64,000 nt of DNA from an uncultured Polaribacter sp. (GTDB lineage Bacteria > Bacteroidota > Bacteroidia > Flavobacteriales > Flavobacteriaceae), in assembly GCA_947497755.1 (NCBI GenBank), contig CANMHT010000002.1, positions 620,001 through 684,000 of the forward strand, in the 5' to 3' direction. The position numbers were made by a program, and so were the translations under genes. Below the pieces are notes generated by a model. It was not told the DNA's origin and did not search any database. It saw only the letters and a program-made list of their open reading frames with translations. Positions 54,615-62,956 of the stretch are shown piece by piece. Each line of letters starts with the position of its first letter. The stretch's first letter is position 1.

Positions 54615-55220
54615 TCAATTTATATTTTCTATATCAGAAATTAATAAAGGGTATTTTTCTTTAATGACTTTTAGTTTGTCTTTGATTATATCTTTGTCTT
54701 TATGATTGGATTGATACTTTGAAAGCAATTCATTATACGATTCGTTGTATAAGTTTAATGCAAGCTTGTTTCTTAATGAAGTATTAGCACTAATCAATTG
54801 ATCTAATACCTTAACATAAAAACCATACTTTGCATTTCTACCTGATTGAATAGCTATAAAAGCTTTGCTTGGATGATCTGATGATGATGGATCTCTTTTT
54901 CCATTACACCAATCACAAGCTTTTTTGTTTTTATCCAAACCACCACCATTATCTATAAAATCAATAGCAATTTGCTGTAAATCATTTACAGAAATGATCG
55001 TATTTTCTACAAGTAACTCATTTTGATTGTTTATAGATACATCGAGTACATTTTTATCTTTTAGAATTACTCTTGCTTGATTTTCTTGTTCTTTAGGAAT
55101 TTTTCTTAGGATTCCAGAATCTATATCCATAGTTGTTGTTACAAGAAAAAAGATGAGTAATAAAAAGGCAATATCTGCCATTGAACCTGCATTGATTTCT
55201 GGAGTTTCTTTTCTTCGCAT
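54615..55220 (-). CDS. ExbD/TolR-family biopolymer transport protein
   Basis: A 201-residue ExbD-type protein. One N-terminal membrane helix with the essential Asp lies in GSMADIAFLLLIFFLVTTTM, followed by a periplasmic domain. The latter holds an insert with a CDWC pair (KACDWCNGKRDPSSSDHPS) that standard ExbD lacks. No exbB or tonB gene is adjacent. Members transmit proton-motive force to TonB-dependent transporters. Upstream and downstream gaps of about 95-140 bases suggest a single-gene unit. Confidence 0.9.
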   Translation of the reverse strand: MRRKETPEINAGSMADIAFLLLIFFLVTTTMDIDSGILRKIPKEQENQARVILKDKNVLDVSINNQNELLVENTIISVNDLQQIAIDFIDNGGGLDKNKKACDWCNGKRDPSSSDHPSKAFIAIQSGRNAKYGFYVKVLDQLISANTSLRNKLALNLYNESYNELLSKYQSNHKDKDIIKDKLKVIKEKYPLLISDIENIN

Positions 55221-55359
55221 TTTTTTTGATTTTAATTAGTAAATAGTTGAAAGTTTGGTTACTAATCAAAATTTGGTAGCTATTTTATAAACTACAAAAA
55301 GAATGCCGAAAACTTTTAGTAATTGCTGACTCTTTATTTTAGTTGTAAACTATCGTAGT

Positions 55360-56187
55360 TTAGTTTGGTAATTGAGAAACAATTTTAACTGCTTCTACAG
55401 CTTCTTTTACATCGTGTACTCGTAAAATAGACGCTCCATTTAATAAGGCAACTGTATTAGCAACAGTAGTGGCATTTAAAGCAGATTTTGCTTCAATTTC
55501 TAGAGGTTTGTACAACATCGATTTTCTAGAAACACCTACTAACATTGGAACATCTAAACTTTTAAATAAGTCAAGATTTTGAAGTAGTTCATAGTTATGT
55601 TGTATTGTTTTTCCAAAACCAAAACCAACATCAATAATTACATCGTTCACTTTTAATTGACGTAATTGGTGTAATTGCTCAGCAAAAAAAGAAATCACTT
55701 CTTTAGTAACATCATTATACTGCGGATTTTGTTGCATGTTTTGTGGAGTTCCTAACATATGCATTGCAATATAAGGTACTTGTAAGTCTGCAATACAAGA
55801 AAACATATCATCGTCCATCTTACCGCCAGAAATATCATTAATAATAGCAGCACCAGCAGCAATGGTTTGTTTAGCTACTTCACTTCTAAAAGTATCAACA
55901 GAAATAAGAATATCAGGGAAATGAGAACTCAATAATTGAATAATCGGAACAATACGAGAAAGTTCTTCAGACTCAGAAATATGTACAGCGCCTGGTCTAG
56001 ATGAATACGCACCAACATCTATAAATGTAGCACCTTCATTGAGCATTTTTTCGGTTTGCTTTATGATAGCTTCTTTGCTTTTATATTTTCCGCCATCGTA
56101 AAAGGAATCTGGAGTGATGTTTAAGATTCCCATAACTTTCGGAGTAGAAAAGTCAATCAGTGTTCCTTTACAGTTTATTGTTCTCAT
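55360..56187 (-). CDS. folP: Dihydropteroate synthase
   Basis: A 275-residue TIM-barrel enzyme that joins p-aminobenzoate to the pterin diphosphate in folate synthesis and is the target of sulfonamides. Motifs: VMGILNITPDSFYDGGKY (first signature loop), GATFIDVGAYSSRPGA (second signature), ISVDTFRSEVA, INDISGG, MHMLGTPQNMQ and IIDVGFGFGKTIQHN, VGVSRKSML. A candidate -7 box lies 12 bases upstream (56199-56206). Confidence 0.97.
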   Translation of the reverse strand: MRTINCKGTLIDFSTPKVMGILNITPDSFYDGGKYKSKEAIIKQTEKMLNEGATFIDVGAYSSRPGAVHISESEELSRIVPIIQLLSSHFPDILISVDTFRSEVAKQTIAAGAAIINDISGGKMDDDMFSCIADLQVPYIAMHMLGTPQNMQQNPQYNDVTKEVISFFAEQLHQLRQLKVNDVIIDVGFGFGKTIQHNYELLQNLDLFKSLDVPMLVGVSRKSMLYKPLEIEAKSALNATTVANTVALLNGASILRVHDVKEAVEAVKIVSQLPN

Positions 56188-56198
56188 TTAAATATAAT

Positions 56199-56206
56199 CA
56201 AAGCTA
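56199..56206 (-). promoter_or_regulatory. Candidate -7 box for folP
   Basis: Minus-strand TAGCTTTG fits TAnnTTTG, but no -33 TTG is present at the right spacing and the leader would be very short. Confidence 0.3.
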
Positions 56207-56320
56207 AATTCTTGTGTAAAAATAAATGAAAAGCATTAATAAAATCAAAAAACGAAAAAAATAAAGAGGAAGTATATTGTATTTACTATTTTTACCGAGA
56301 CAAGTTTTTAAATAAAAAGT

Positions 56321-56854
56321 ATGCAGAATACATCAGAACAATACAATGCGGTTGTAGAAGAGTGTAGAGGTTTATTTGTAAAAAAAATGAGCGATTATGG
56401 AAGCGCGTGGCGTATCTTACGTTTACCTTCTTTAACAGATCAAATTTTTATAAAAGCACAACGTATTAGACAACTACAAGAAAATGCTGTTAGAAAAGTA
56501 GATGAAGGAGAGAAATCTGAGTTTATTGGGATTATCAACTATTCGGTTATGGCCTTAATTCAATTAGAATTAGGTGTTGTAGAAAATCCAGATTTAGATA
56601 CAGAAGAAGCTACAGAATTGTATGATAAGCATATTGGAATAACTAAAGAATTGATGGAGAATAAAAATCACGACTACGGAGAAGCTTGGCGTGATATGCG
56701 TATTTCATCATTAACAGATTTGATTTTGCAAAAATTATTACGTGTAAAACAAATAGAAGATAACAAAGGGAAAACACTTGTTTCTGAAGGAATTGATGCA
56801 AATTACCAAGACATGATTAACTATGCGGTTTTTGCAATGATTCATATGAGTTAA
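56321..56854 (+). CDS. DUF1599 protein
   Basis: A 177-residue soluble protein with two copies of the DUF1599 repeat: KMSDYGSAWRILRLPSLTDQ (about residues 23-42) and KNHDYGEAWRDMRISSLTDL (about 114-133), each followed by a helix with RIRQLQE / RVKQIED and a YSVMALIQL / YAVFAMIHM segment. The family is found mostly in Bacteroidota; an all-alpha NTP-pyrophosphatase-like fold is conceivable, but no function is established to my knowledge. It is followed 32 bases later by the DoxX-type gene and often neighbours folP, as here. Confidence 0.9.
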   Translation: MQNTSEQYNAVVEECRGLFVKKMSDYGSAWRILRLPSLTDQIFIKAQRIRQLQENAVRKVDEGEKSEFIGIINYSVMALIQLELGVVENPDLDTEEATELYDKHIGITKELMENKNHDYGEAWRDMRISSLTDLILQKLLRVKQIEDNKGKTLVSEGIDANYQDMINYAVFAMIHMS

Positions 56855-56886
56855 GCTAGAAAAGAAAAGTCTAAACAATATTTAAA

Positions 56887-57855
56887 ATGAAATTATTAGT
56901 TCACCTTTCAAGAATAATTGTGGGAGTATTATTTATATTCTCTGGTTTTGTAAAACTGGTAGATCCTGTTGGTTCTCAGTTTAAATTTGAAGAATATTTT
57001 AGTGAAAGTGTACTAAATATGGAGTTTTTAGTGCCTTTTGCTTTAGGTTTTTCTATACTTTTAATAGTCGCAGAAATTGTGCTAGGTGTGGCCATTTTAG
57101 TAGGATGGAAACCAAAAGCGACTGTCTGGAGCTTACTAGGAATGATCGTTATTTTTACTTTTCTAACCTGGTATTCTGCTTACTATAATAAAGTAACAGA
57201 TTGTGGATGTTTTGGAGATGCAATTAAATTAACGCCTTGGCAATCTTTTTATAAAGATGTATTGTTGTTGGTGCTTATTTTAATTTTACTAATAGGAATT
57301 AAGCATATAAAACCTATTTCCAAAGGGAAATTGCCAGCCGTGATTACTTTTGGTTCACTAGCTGTATCTATTTATATTACATATCATGTATTGGTGCATT
57401 TACCAATAATAGATTTTAGACCTTATGCAATTGGTAACAATATTAAAGAAGGGATGAAATATAAAGGCGATGGAGAAATTCCTGCGATACATGATTTTTA
57501 CCTAGAAGATGCCCAAAGTGATTTAGCTCCAGAAATTTTAGAAGAAGAGAAAGTACTTTTAGTTATTGTGTATGCTTTAGAAAAAGCAGACGCCAATGGA
57601 TTTAAATCAATCAAAGAAATTACAGAAAAGGCCCTAAAAAAAGGGTACAAAGTTTATGGAGCTTCGGCTTCTTTTACAGACGAACTTATTTTAGCCAAAG
57701 AGAAATACAATTTACCTTTCGACTTCTTATTTTGTGATGGAACAACTTTAAAAACAATGGTTAGAGCCAATCCAGGATTAATGATGCTTCGTAAAGGAAC
57801 TATTGTTGGTAAATGGAACTGGAGTGATATCGATCAAATAAAACTAGATAAATAA
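56887..57855 (+). CDS. BT_3928-type DoxX/MauE membrane protein
   Basis: A 322-residue protein with four or five membrane helices (residues 8-150), a DoxX/MauE-type core (SGFVKLVDPVGSQFKFEEYF and the redox-like VTDCGCFGDAIKL), another helix at 150-172, and a C-terminal soluble region with thioredoxin-like alternation (EEEKVLLVIVYALEKADANG, PGLMMLRKGTIVGKW). Such proteins probably carry reducing equivalents across the membrane in the manner of MauE/DsbD-like proteins. The C-terminal region lacks a CXXC. Same strand and close behind DUF1599. Confidence 0.85.
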   Translation: MKLLVHLSRIIVGVLFIFSGFVKLVDPVGSQFKFEEYFSESVLNMEFLVPFALGFSILLIVAEIVLGVAILVGWKPKATVWSLLGMIVIFTFLTWYSAYYNKVTDCGCFGDAIKLTPWQSFYKDVLLLVLILILLIGIKHIKPISKGKLPAVITFGSLAVSIYITYHVLVHLPIIDFRPYAIGNNIKEGMKYKGDGEIPAIHDFYLEDAQSDLAPEILEEEKVLLVIVYALEKADANGFKSIKEITEKALKKGYKVYGASASFTDELILAKEKYNLPFDFLFCDGTTLKTMVRANPGLMMLRKGTIVGKWNWSDIDQIKLDK

Positions 57856-57912
57856 CTAAGTTTTTTAAATTTAGTAACTTAGGCTATTATTAATCAATCA
57901 AAATCAACTAAA

Positions 57913-58938
57913 ATGAAACTACTTAAAAGAGTGTTACTACTATTGGTAGTAGTAATCGTAATTGCAGTAATCTATGTTGCTATGCAACCTAGTGATTATA
58001 ATATTAAAAGAAATCATGTAATTAAAGCACCAATTTCTAATGTGTTTAATACAGTAAATGATTTAAGAACTTGGGAACGCTGGGGACCTTGGCATGATCA
58101 AGACTCTACCATTGTTGTTACTTATGGAGAAAAAACAGTTGGAGTGGGAGCTAGCGATAGTTGGACAAGTAAAGACGGTCCTGGTAGCATGAAAACAATT
58201 GCTGTTGAAGAAAATAAATCGATCACACAAAAAATGCAATTTGGAGACTTTGAACCAACAGATATTTATTGGACATTTAAAGAAGTAGAAGGTGGTACAG
58301 AAGTAAGTTGGACAATGGATCAAAAAAAGGCGCCTTTTGTTTTTAAGATTTTTGCAGCAATGTCTGGTGGATGGGATGCTATGTTTGGGCCAATGGAAGA
58401 GCAAGGATTGAAGAACTTAGAAGCAGTAATTTTAGAGGATATAAAAAACAATCCACCATATAAAATTAGTGATGTAACTCCTGTAACTATAGAAGCAAAA
58501 ACATTTATCGGTTTTCGTCATAACATGAAAATTAATCATGAAGAAATGACCAATGCTTTTCAACAAGATATGCCTAAAGCAGGAATGTATGCTATGAAAA
58601 GTGGATTGAAATATGGAGAATTTACTCCAGGAAGTGTATATACTAAATACGATGAGAAAACTGGCGAAACAGAATTTTATATAGGATTGTTATTGCATAA
58701 AAAATTAAAGCCAGGAAAAGGAATGACAGCAATAAAATTGAAAAAAGGAAAAGGAGTGATGATTTCTAAATTTGGAAATTATGGAGTTGGAGATGAAAAT
58801 GCTCATATGGCAATTGACGCCTACTTAAAAGCTAATAAACTAAGCTCAGAAAGACCTTTTTGGGAATTATATGTAAATGATCCAACTTCGGTGAAACCTA
58901 TAGAAATTCAAACAGATATTTATTATCCAATAAAATAA
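57913..58938 (+). CDS. SRPBCC protein with C-terminal GyrI-like domain
   Basis: A 341-residue protein. An N-terminal membrane anchor (LLLLVVVIVIAVIYVAM) is followed by a polyketide-cyclase/START-like SRPBCC domain (about residues 33-175; VFNTVNDLRTWERWGPWHDQ) and by a GyrI-like / effector-binding domain (about 185-341; the YVNDP and DIYYPIK end is typical). The SRPBCC fold binds a hydrophobic ligand; the physiological one is unknown. The gene is followed by a terminator. Confidence 0.87.
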   Translation: MKLLKRVLLLLVVVIVIAVIYVAMQPSDYNIKRNHVIKAPISNVFNTVNDLRTWERWGPWHDQDSTIVVTYGEKTVGVGASDSWTSKDGPGSMKTIAVEENKSITQKMQFGDFEPTDIYWTFKEVEGGTEVSWTMDQKKAPFVFKIFAAMSGGWDAMFGPMEEQGLKNLEAVILEDIKNNPPYKISDVTPVTIEAKTFIGFRHNMKINHEEMTNAFQQDMPKAGMYAMKSGLKYGEFTPGSVYTKYDEKTGETEFYIGLLLHKKLKPGKGMTAIKLKKGKGVMISKFGNYGVGDENAHMAIDAYLKANKLSSERPFWELYVNDPTSVKPIEIQTDIYYPIK

Positions 58939-58944
58939 ATTGTA

Positions 58945-58980
58945 AAGTGCCATTGAAATTTTAATGGCACTTTTTATTTT
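58945..58980 (+). terminator. Intrinsic terminator after the SRPBCC gene
   Basis: AAGTGCCATT (58945-58954) pairs with AATGGCACTT (58963-58972), followed by a T-rich tract. Confidence 0.88.
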
Positions 58981-58986
58981 TGAAGA

Positions 58987-59352
58987 ATGAAACAATTACT
59001 TTTAGTTTTTATTGGAGGAGGATTTGGAAGCGTATTACGTTATATCATCGGAAAATTTTTAAATGATTCTGAAACAGGAATTCCTTATGGAACCTTTGCA
59101 GCCAATATATTAGGTAGCTTATTTATAGGAATTATTTTAGGATTGGCAGCAAAAAATGAAACCTTAACTCAAAATCACACCTTGATTTTAGCAACTGGGT
59201 TTTGTGGAGGTTTTACAACTTTTTCAACCTTTGCCTATGAAAATCATGTATTTTTAAAATCGGGTGACTTTATGAGTTTTGCTTTTTATACCATTGCAAG
59301 TTTTGTCATTGGGTTTTTAGCAGTATTTGCTGGAATGTATTTTGTAAAATAA
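58987..59352 (+). CDS. crcB: Fluoride channel/exporter CrcB (Fluc)
   Basis: A 121-residue four-helix membrane protein forming dual-topology fluoride channels. Motifs: GGGFGSVLRYIIGKF, GTFAANILGSLFIGI (with the conserved Asn) and TGFCGGFTTFSTFAYE (Phe box and Na-site Gly/Thr). A single-copy Fluc of this length works as an antiparallel homodimer. No fluoride riboswitch fits in the 48-base gap upstream, which holds a terminator instead. A crotonase-family gene follows after 24 bases. Confidence 0.95.
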   Translation: MKQLLLVFIGGGFGSVLRYIIGKFLNDSETGIPYGTFAANILGSLFIGIILGLAAKNETLTQNHTLILATGFCGGFTTFSTFAYENHVFLKSGDFMSFAFYTIASFVIGFLAVFAGMYFVK

Positions 59353-59376
59353 TCGATAATAATATTCAAAATTAGA

Positions 59377-60084
59377 ATGATAATGAATCAAGTTGTAGAC
59401 TATCAAAGTGGAGAAAAACATGTTGTTATTCAAATTAATAATGGAAAAGCCAATGCAATTTCTCATGAAGTAATTGAAGGCTTACATAAATCTCTAGATA
59501 GAGCTTTAGAAGAAGATAAAATTGTAATTCTAACAGGTCAAGATGGAATTTTTTCTGCTGGATTTGATTTGAAAGTGATGACAAAAAGTGCTGATTCAGC
59601 AAAAGAATTGGTACACAAAGGTTCTCAGTTATCATTAAGAATGTTATCATTTCCAAAACCAATAATTATAGCTTGTACTGGTCATGCGGTAGCAAAAGGA
59701 GCCTTTTTATTATTGTCTGCCGACTATAGAATTGGAGTAGAAGGAGATTTTAAAATTTGTATGAATGAGGTACAAATAGGAATGACGATGCATCATGCAG
59801 GTGTAGCAATGGCTAAAGTAAAATTAGCAAACGAATACATCGATAGATCGGTGAGTAATGCAGAAATGTACAATCCAAAAATAGCTATGAAAGCAGGTTT
59901 TTTTGATACTCTTGTTACTCCAAATCAATTAATGTCTAAAGCAATTTATGCTGCTGAGATGTTTTCTAAATTGAATGCCAAAGCACATGCAGCAACAAAG
60001 TTAAAAGTGAGAAAACCTCATTTAGAAGCTTTAGAAAAAGCTATTTTATTAGATTTAGAAGAGGAAATTTCTATCAATCCTTAA
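59377..60084 (+). CDS. Enoyl-CoA hydratase/isomerase (crotonase) family protein
   Basis: A 235-residue crotonase-superfamily protein. The oxyanion-hole segments are FSAGFDLKVM and GHAVAKGAFLLLSADYRIG; the position of the catalytic Glu region is NEVQIGMTMHHAGVAMAK. It may act on an acyl-CoA; the specific reaction is not clear from sequence. Start ATG at 59377 (MIMNQ) or the ATG two codons later. It overlaps the convergent DUF1684 gene by four bases. Confidence 0.9.
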   Translation: MIMNQVVDYQSGEKHVVIQINNGKANAISHEVIEGLHKSLDRALEEDKIVILTGQDGIFSAGFDLKVMTKSADSAKELVHKGSQLSLRMLSFPKPIIIACTGHAVAKGAFLLLSADYRIGVEGDFKICMNEVQIGMTMHHAGVAMAKVKLANEYIDRSVSNAEMYNPKIAMKAGFFDTLVTPNQLMSKAIYAAEMFSKLNAKAHAATKLKVRKPHLEALEKAILLDLEEEISINP

Positions 60085-60692
60085 TGCTTTTTATAATCTT
60101 TAACACCAGCTTTTAACGCAATTTTTAAGCTGTTTTCTTTGGGGATTAACGGGCAAGAATAAATACTGTTGTAAGCACAATATGGATTGTAAGACTTGTT
60201 AAAATCTATGGTAATAGTACCATCAGGGTTTTCATCTGTAGTTAACACATCAACATAACGACCACCTCCATAAGATCCATTTCCATTGGTTAAATCAGAA
60301 AAAGGTAAAAACAAATAGTCTTTGTATTGTGGAGCCCTACCAAAATCTTTGTTTTGGTAAATAGAGAGTTTAAGCTCTTTTCCATCAATTGTAAAAGTTA
60401 AAGTACCATATTTAACATACAGTGGTTTTCTTTCTGTAGTAGTTGGCATTTCAAAAATTACAGGATTCTTTTCTTTTACCAACGTAGCTTTAACCTTATA
60501 CTTTTTATCAATCTTAAAAAAAGCTAATGCTTCAAAATTCTTTAAATCCTTTGCGGTTAAAGGAGAAGTTTCTCTATCGTGAAATTTTAAATTTTGCTTG
60601 TATTGATAATCTTTAATCTCTTTGATATAGTCACTTTGTGCTTGAATACTAAAAAAAGAAAGTAAAAGAAGAAGTTGAATCGCTTTTTTCAT
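60081..60692 (-). CDS. Exported DUF1684 protein
   Basis: A 203-residue protein with a signal peptide (LLLLSFFSIQAQS). The DUF1684 pattern is clear: LTAKDLKNFEALAFFKIDKK near the start, PLYVKYGTLTFTIDGKELKL, the LFLPFSDLTNGNGSYGGGRYVDV motif and NPYCAYNSIYSCPLIPKENS near the end, where two Cys could be paired. Family function unknown. Single gene, convergent with the crotonase gene; upstream lies the intergenic region with the RNA candidate. Confidence 0.9.
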   Translation of the reverse strand: MKKAIQLLLLLSFFSIQAQSDYIKEIKDYQYKQNLKFHDRETSPLTAKDLKNFEALAFFKIDKKYKVKATLVKEKNPVIFEMPTTTERKPLYVKYGTLTFTIDGKELKLSIYQNKDFGRAPQYKDYLFLPFSDLTNGNGSYGGGRYVDVLTTDENPDGTITIDFNKSYNPYCAYNSIYSCPLIPKENSLKIALKAGVKDYKKH

Positions 60693-60805
60693 TGATAAAA
60701 ATTTTATGCTTGTAAAATTATAATTAGTTATCTATCAAATACTCATTTAATGATGAATGATAAATACTTTTTTAAAATAAAAGTACAATATTAGAATTAT
60801 TTTTA

Positions 60806-60966
60806 TAGATTTGACGAATCAAAAAAGAAAAAATGAGGATTGTCAATACATATACATGTCAAAAGTCGATTAAAAATCGAACCAGTCGCATATCTTATGT
60901 ATTGTAATTATATCCAAATAAAATATAACTATTAGTAAGAGTCCGACTTCACAGTCGGACTTTTTA
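60806..60966 (+). ncRNA. Candidate structured small RNA or leader upstream of an MFS gene
   Basis: The 310-base gap 60693-61002 has no convincing gene. It holds a -7-like box (TAGATTTG, 60806-60813), then a 9-bp long-range stem CAATACATA (60844-60852) with TATGTATTG (60896-60904). Inside the stem is a 6-bp hairpin TCGATT/AATCGA (60866-60871 with 60875-60880). It ends in a strong terminator hairpin (60940-60961) with T-run. The whole is about 150 bases: either a free small RNA or a terminating leader of the MFS gene at 61003. The nesting was found by eye. Confidence 0.5.
60940..60966 (+). terminator. Intrinsic terminator before the MFS gene
   Basis: AGTCCGACT (60940-60948) pairs with AGTCGGACT (60953-60961) around a TCAC loop, followed by five T. 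It is GC-richer than its surroundings. No gene on the plus strand ends shortly before it. Confidence 0.85.
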
Positions 60967-61002
60967 TTTTTATAAACCTCAACAACCAAAACAAAAACAA
61001 GC

Positions 61003-62208
61003 ATGAAAAAATTATACTTAGATTACTTAAATACCTTTAAAGGACTTTCTAAAGAAGTTTGGTGGCTAGCATTAATCACATTAATTAATAGAGCGGGGAC
61101 AATGGTAATTCCGTTTTTATCGTTGTATTTAACTAAATCATTAAACTTTACGCTTTTTGATGTTGGTTGGATTATGTCTTTTTTTGGATTTGGTTCTGTT
61201 GTTGGTTCTTGGTTTGGAGGAAGATTAACAGATAAGATTGGAGCATATAAAGTAATGTTATTTAGTTTAATAGGAACTGGTTTTGCATTTTTAATGATGC
61301 AATATGTAACTAGTTTTTTTGGCTTTGCAACAGGTATTTTCTTTTTAATGCTTATTGCTGACGCTTTTAGACCAGCAATGTTTGTTGCATTAAGCTCATA
61401 CAGTAAACCAGAAAATAAAACACGTTCGGTAACTTTAATTCGTTTAGCAATTAACCTTGGTTTTTCTGCTGGACCAGCTGTTGGAGGAATGATTATCGCA
61501 TCTCTAGGTTATGTAGGATTATTTTGGATAGATGGAGTTACGTGTATTTTTGCAGGTGTTTTATTATTACAAGTATTAAATCCTAAAAAATCAAAAGTAT
61601 TGGATGAAGTAAAAGTAGAAGATCCTGTATCTGCATATTCAGATAAAGCTTTTTGGATATTCTTAGTTGCAATGATGTTGTTTGGAGTAGTCTTTTTGCA
61701 ATACTTTTCTACGATGCCATTGTATTATAAAGATGTCCATTTTTTAACGGAACAAGAAATAGGTTTGTTACTGGGAATGAATGGTTTTGTAATTTTCTTA
61801 TTAGAAATGCCGTTGGTAAAATGGTTAGAAAATTCAAAATACACTAAAGTTGGATTGATGTTATTTGGAGGTATATTAACTGCCTTAAGTTTTGTAGTGC
61901 TGAATCTAACAAGTTGGACAGGAATATTAATTGTAGGTATGTTATTGATGACTATAGGAGAAATGATTGCATTTCCTTTTTCTAATGCCTTTGCTATGGA
62001 TAGAGCCAAAAAAGGAAATCAAGGAGAATATATGGCACTATACAGTATTGCTTTTTCTGTTTCTCATATTTTTAGTCATAATTCAGGAATGCAGTTGGTA
62101 AACTCTTTAGGGTTTGACACAACATGGTTAATAGTAACTGGAGTATCTGCTTTATGCGTATTCTTTATGTTCTTATTAAGAGTGGTCGTACAAAAAGAAA
62201 AGAGTTAG
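61003..62208 (+). CDS. Major facilitator superfamily transporter
   Basis: A 401-residue carrier with 12 predicted membrane helices in two halves joined by a short soluble loop (about residues 195-215). The MFS loop 2-3 motif is GSWFGGRLTDKIGAYK. It resembles drug/sugar exporters of the YdeE/MdtH kind, but the substrate is unknown. The start ATG at 61003 lies 37 bases after a strong terminator, so expression may depend on read-through or on a promoter inside the short gap. Confidence 0.93.
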   Translation: MKKLYLDYLNTFKGLSKEVWWLALITLINRAGTMVIPFLSLYLTKSLNFTLFDVGWIMSFFGFGSVVGSWFGGRLTDKIGAYKVMLFSLIGTGFAFLMMQYVTSFFGFATGIFFLMLIADAFRPAMFVALSSYSKPENKTRSVTLIRLAINLGFSAGPAVGGMIIASLGYVGLFWIDGVTCIFAGVLLLQVLNPKKSKVLDEVKVEDPVSAYSDKAFWIFLVAMMLFGVVFLQYFSTMPLYYKDVHFLTEQEIGLLLGMNGFVIFLLEMPLVKWLENSKYTKVGLMLFGGILTALSFVVLNLTSWTGILIVGMLLMTIGEMIAFPFSNAFAMDRAKKGNQGEYMALYSIAFSVSHIFSHNSGMQLVNSLGFDTTWLIVTGVSALCVFFMFLLRVVVQKEKS

Positions 62209-62235
62209 TAATAGTTTAAACTAGATTTAATGAAA

Positions 62236-62823
62236 TTATTGATGTTTGGCAACTAAGTTTTTAACCCATTCATTTGGAATCATATCGATGGTTAAATTAA
62301 CACGTTCGGTGGTTCCGTTATTTATTACTTTATGAGGATCTGTTAAACGCATATACCAGCATTCACCAGGTTTCATATCTACTAAAGTATTGTTTAGGTA
62401 AAATTCTATGTGTTCTTTATTTAGAATAGGAATTGTTAATCGAATTACAGATTTTTCTACTTCTAAACCTAAAGTAACATCTTGATGTTCTTGTACAATT
62501 GATTTTGGAGCCAAACGTAACAGACGAACCAATGTAACTGTAGTGTGCTTTTGAAATTCTTCTACAATACTTTTTAAATATGGAGAAGATTCTAGTTCGG
62601 TAGTATTTAACCAATCACACCAAGAACCATCTGCGTAATCTTCTGCTGGAGGAGGAAAAGGAATCGTGTTATCTACCAAATGAGCAGGTGAACGAAGTGG
62701 AATCACATTGTAATATTCAAAATCATTAAGACGTAGCGCATTAAATTCTGCTAGCATTTTTTCAGCGTCAAAGGTTTGCGGAAGTTTTACACGATCTTTA
62801 TAAACAGTTTCAGTAGCACTCAT
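62236..62823 (-). CDS. Aspartyl/asparaginyl beta-hydroxylase domain protein
   Basis: A 195-residue cupin-fold protein of the Asp/Asn beta-hydroxylase family (2-oxoglutarate/Fe dioxygenases). Likely metal and cosubstrate residues: HQD in SIVQEHQDVTLG, and the PHKVINNGTTERVNLTID segment with the second His and the Arg for 2-oxoglutarate. The family includes LpxO, which hydroxylates lipid A, and peptide hydroxylases; which one applies is open. Single minus-strand gene, facing the MFS gene. Confidence 0.87.
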   Translation of the reverse strand: MSATETVYKDRVKLPQTFDAEKMLAEFNALRLNDFEYYNVIPLRSPAHLVDNTIPFPPPAEDYADGSWCDWLNTTELESSPYLKSIVEEFQKHTTVTLVRLLRLAPKSIVQEHQDVTLGLEVEKSVIRLTIPILNKEHIEFYLNNTLVDMKPGECWYMRLTDPHKVINNGTTERVNLTIDMIPNEWVKNLVAKHQ

Positions 62824-62907
62824 GATATTATTTTTGTCTAAAATTAAAAAATAGATTTTATAAAATAACTGTTAATTACTAAAAATTGGGTGAAAATACT
62901 TACAAAA

Positions 62908-62937
62908 AAACCGCTAAAATTAATTTTAGCGGTTTTT
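62908..62937 (-). terminator. Intrinsic terminator after the S15-type peptidase gene
   Basis: A perfect 22-base palindrome (62911-62932, core CCGCTAAAAT with its complement) flanked by A- and T-runs; on the minus strand the U-run starts at 62910, 20 bases after the peptidase stop. Confidence 0.85.
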
Positions 62938-62956
62938 AAATTTATAATAGTAAAAA

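Noticed and set aside
58975..58982. TATTTTTG as a promoter for crcB
   Set aside because: It is part of the terminator T-tract and only four bases before the ATG.
58939..58986. A fluoride riboswitch before crcB
   Set aside because: The 48-base gap is filled by an intrinsic terminator; no room or motif for the riboswitch.
60833..60907. A 24-codon open frame from ATG within the RNA candidate region
   Set aside because: Very short, no visible conserved pattern, and it covers the arms of the proposed stem; a leader peptide cannot be excluded but is not supported.
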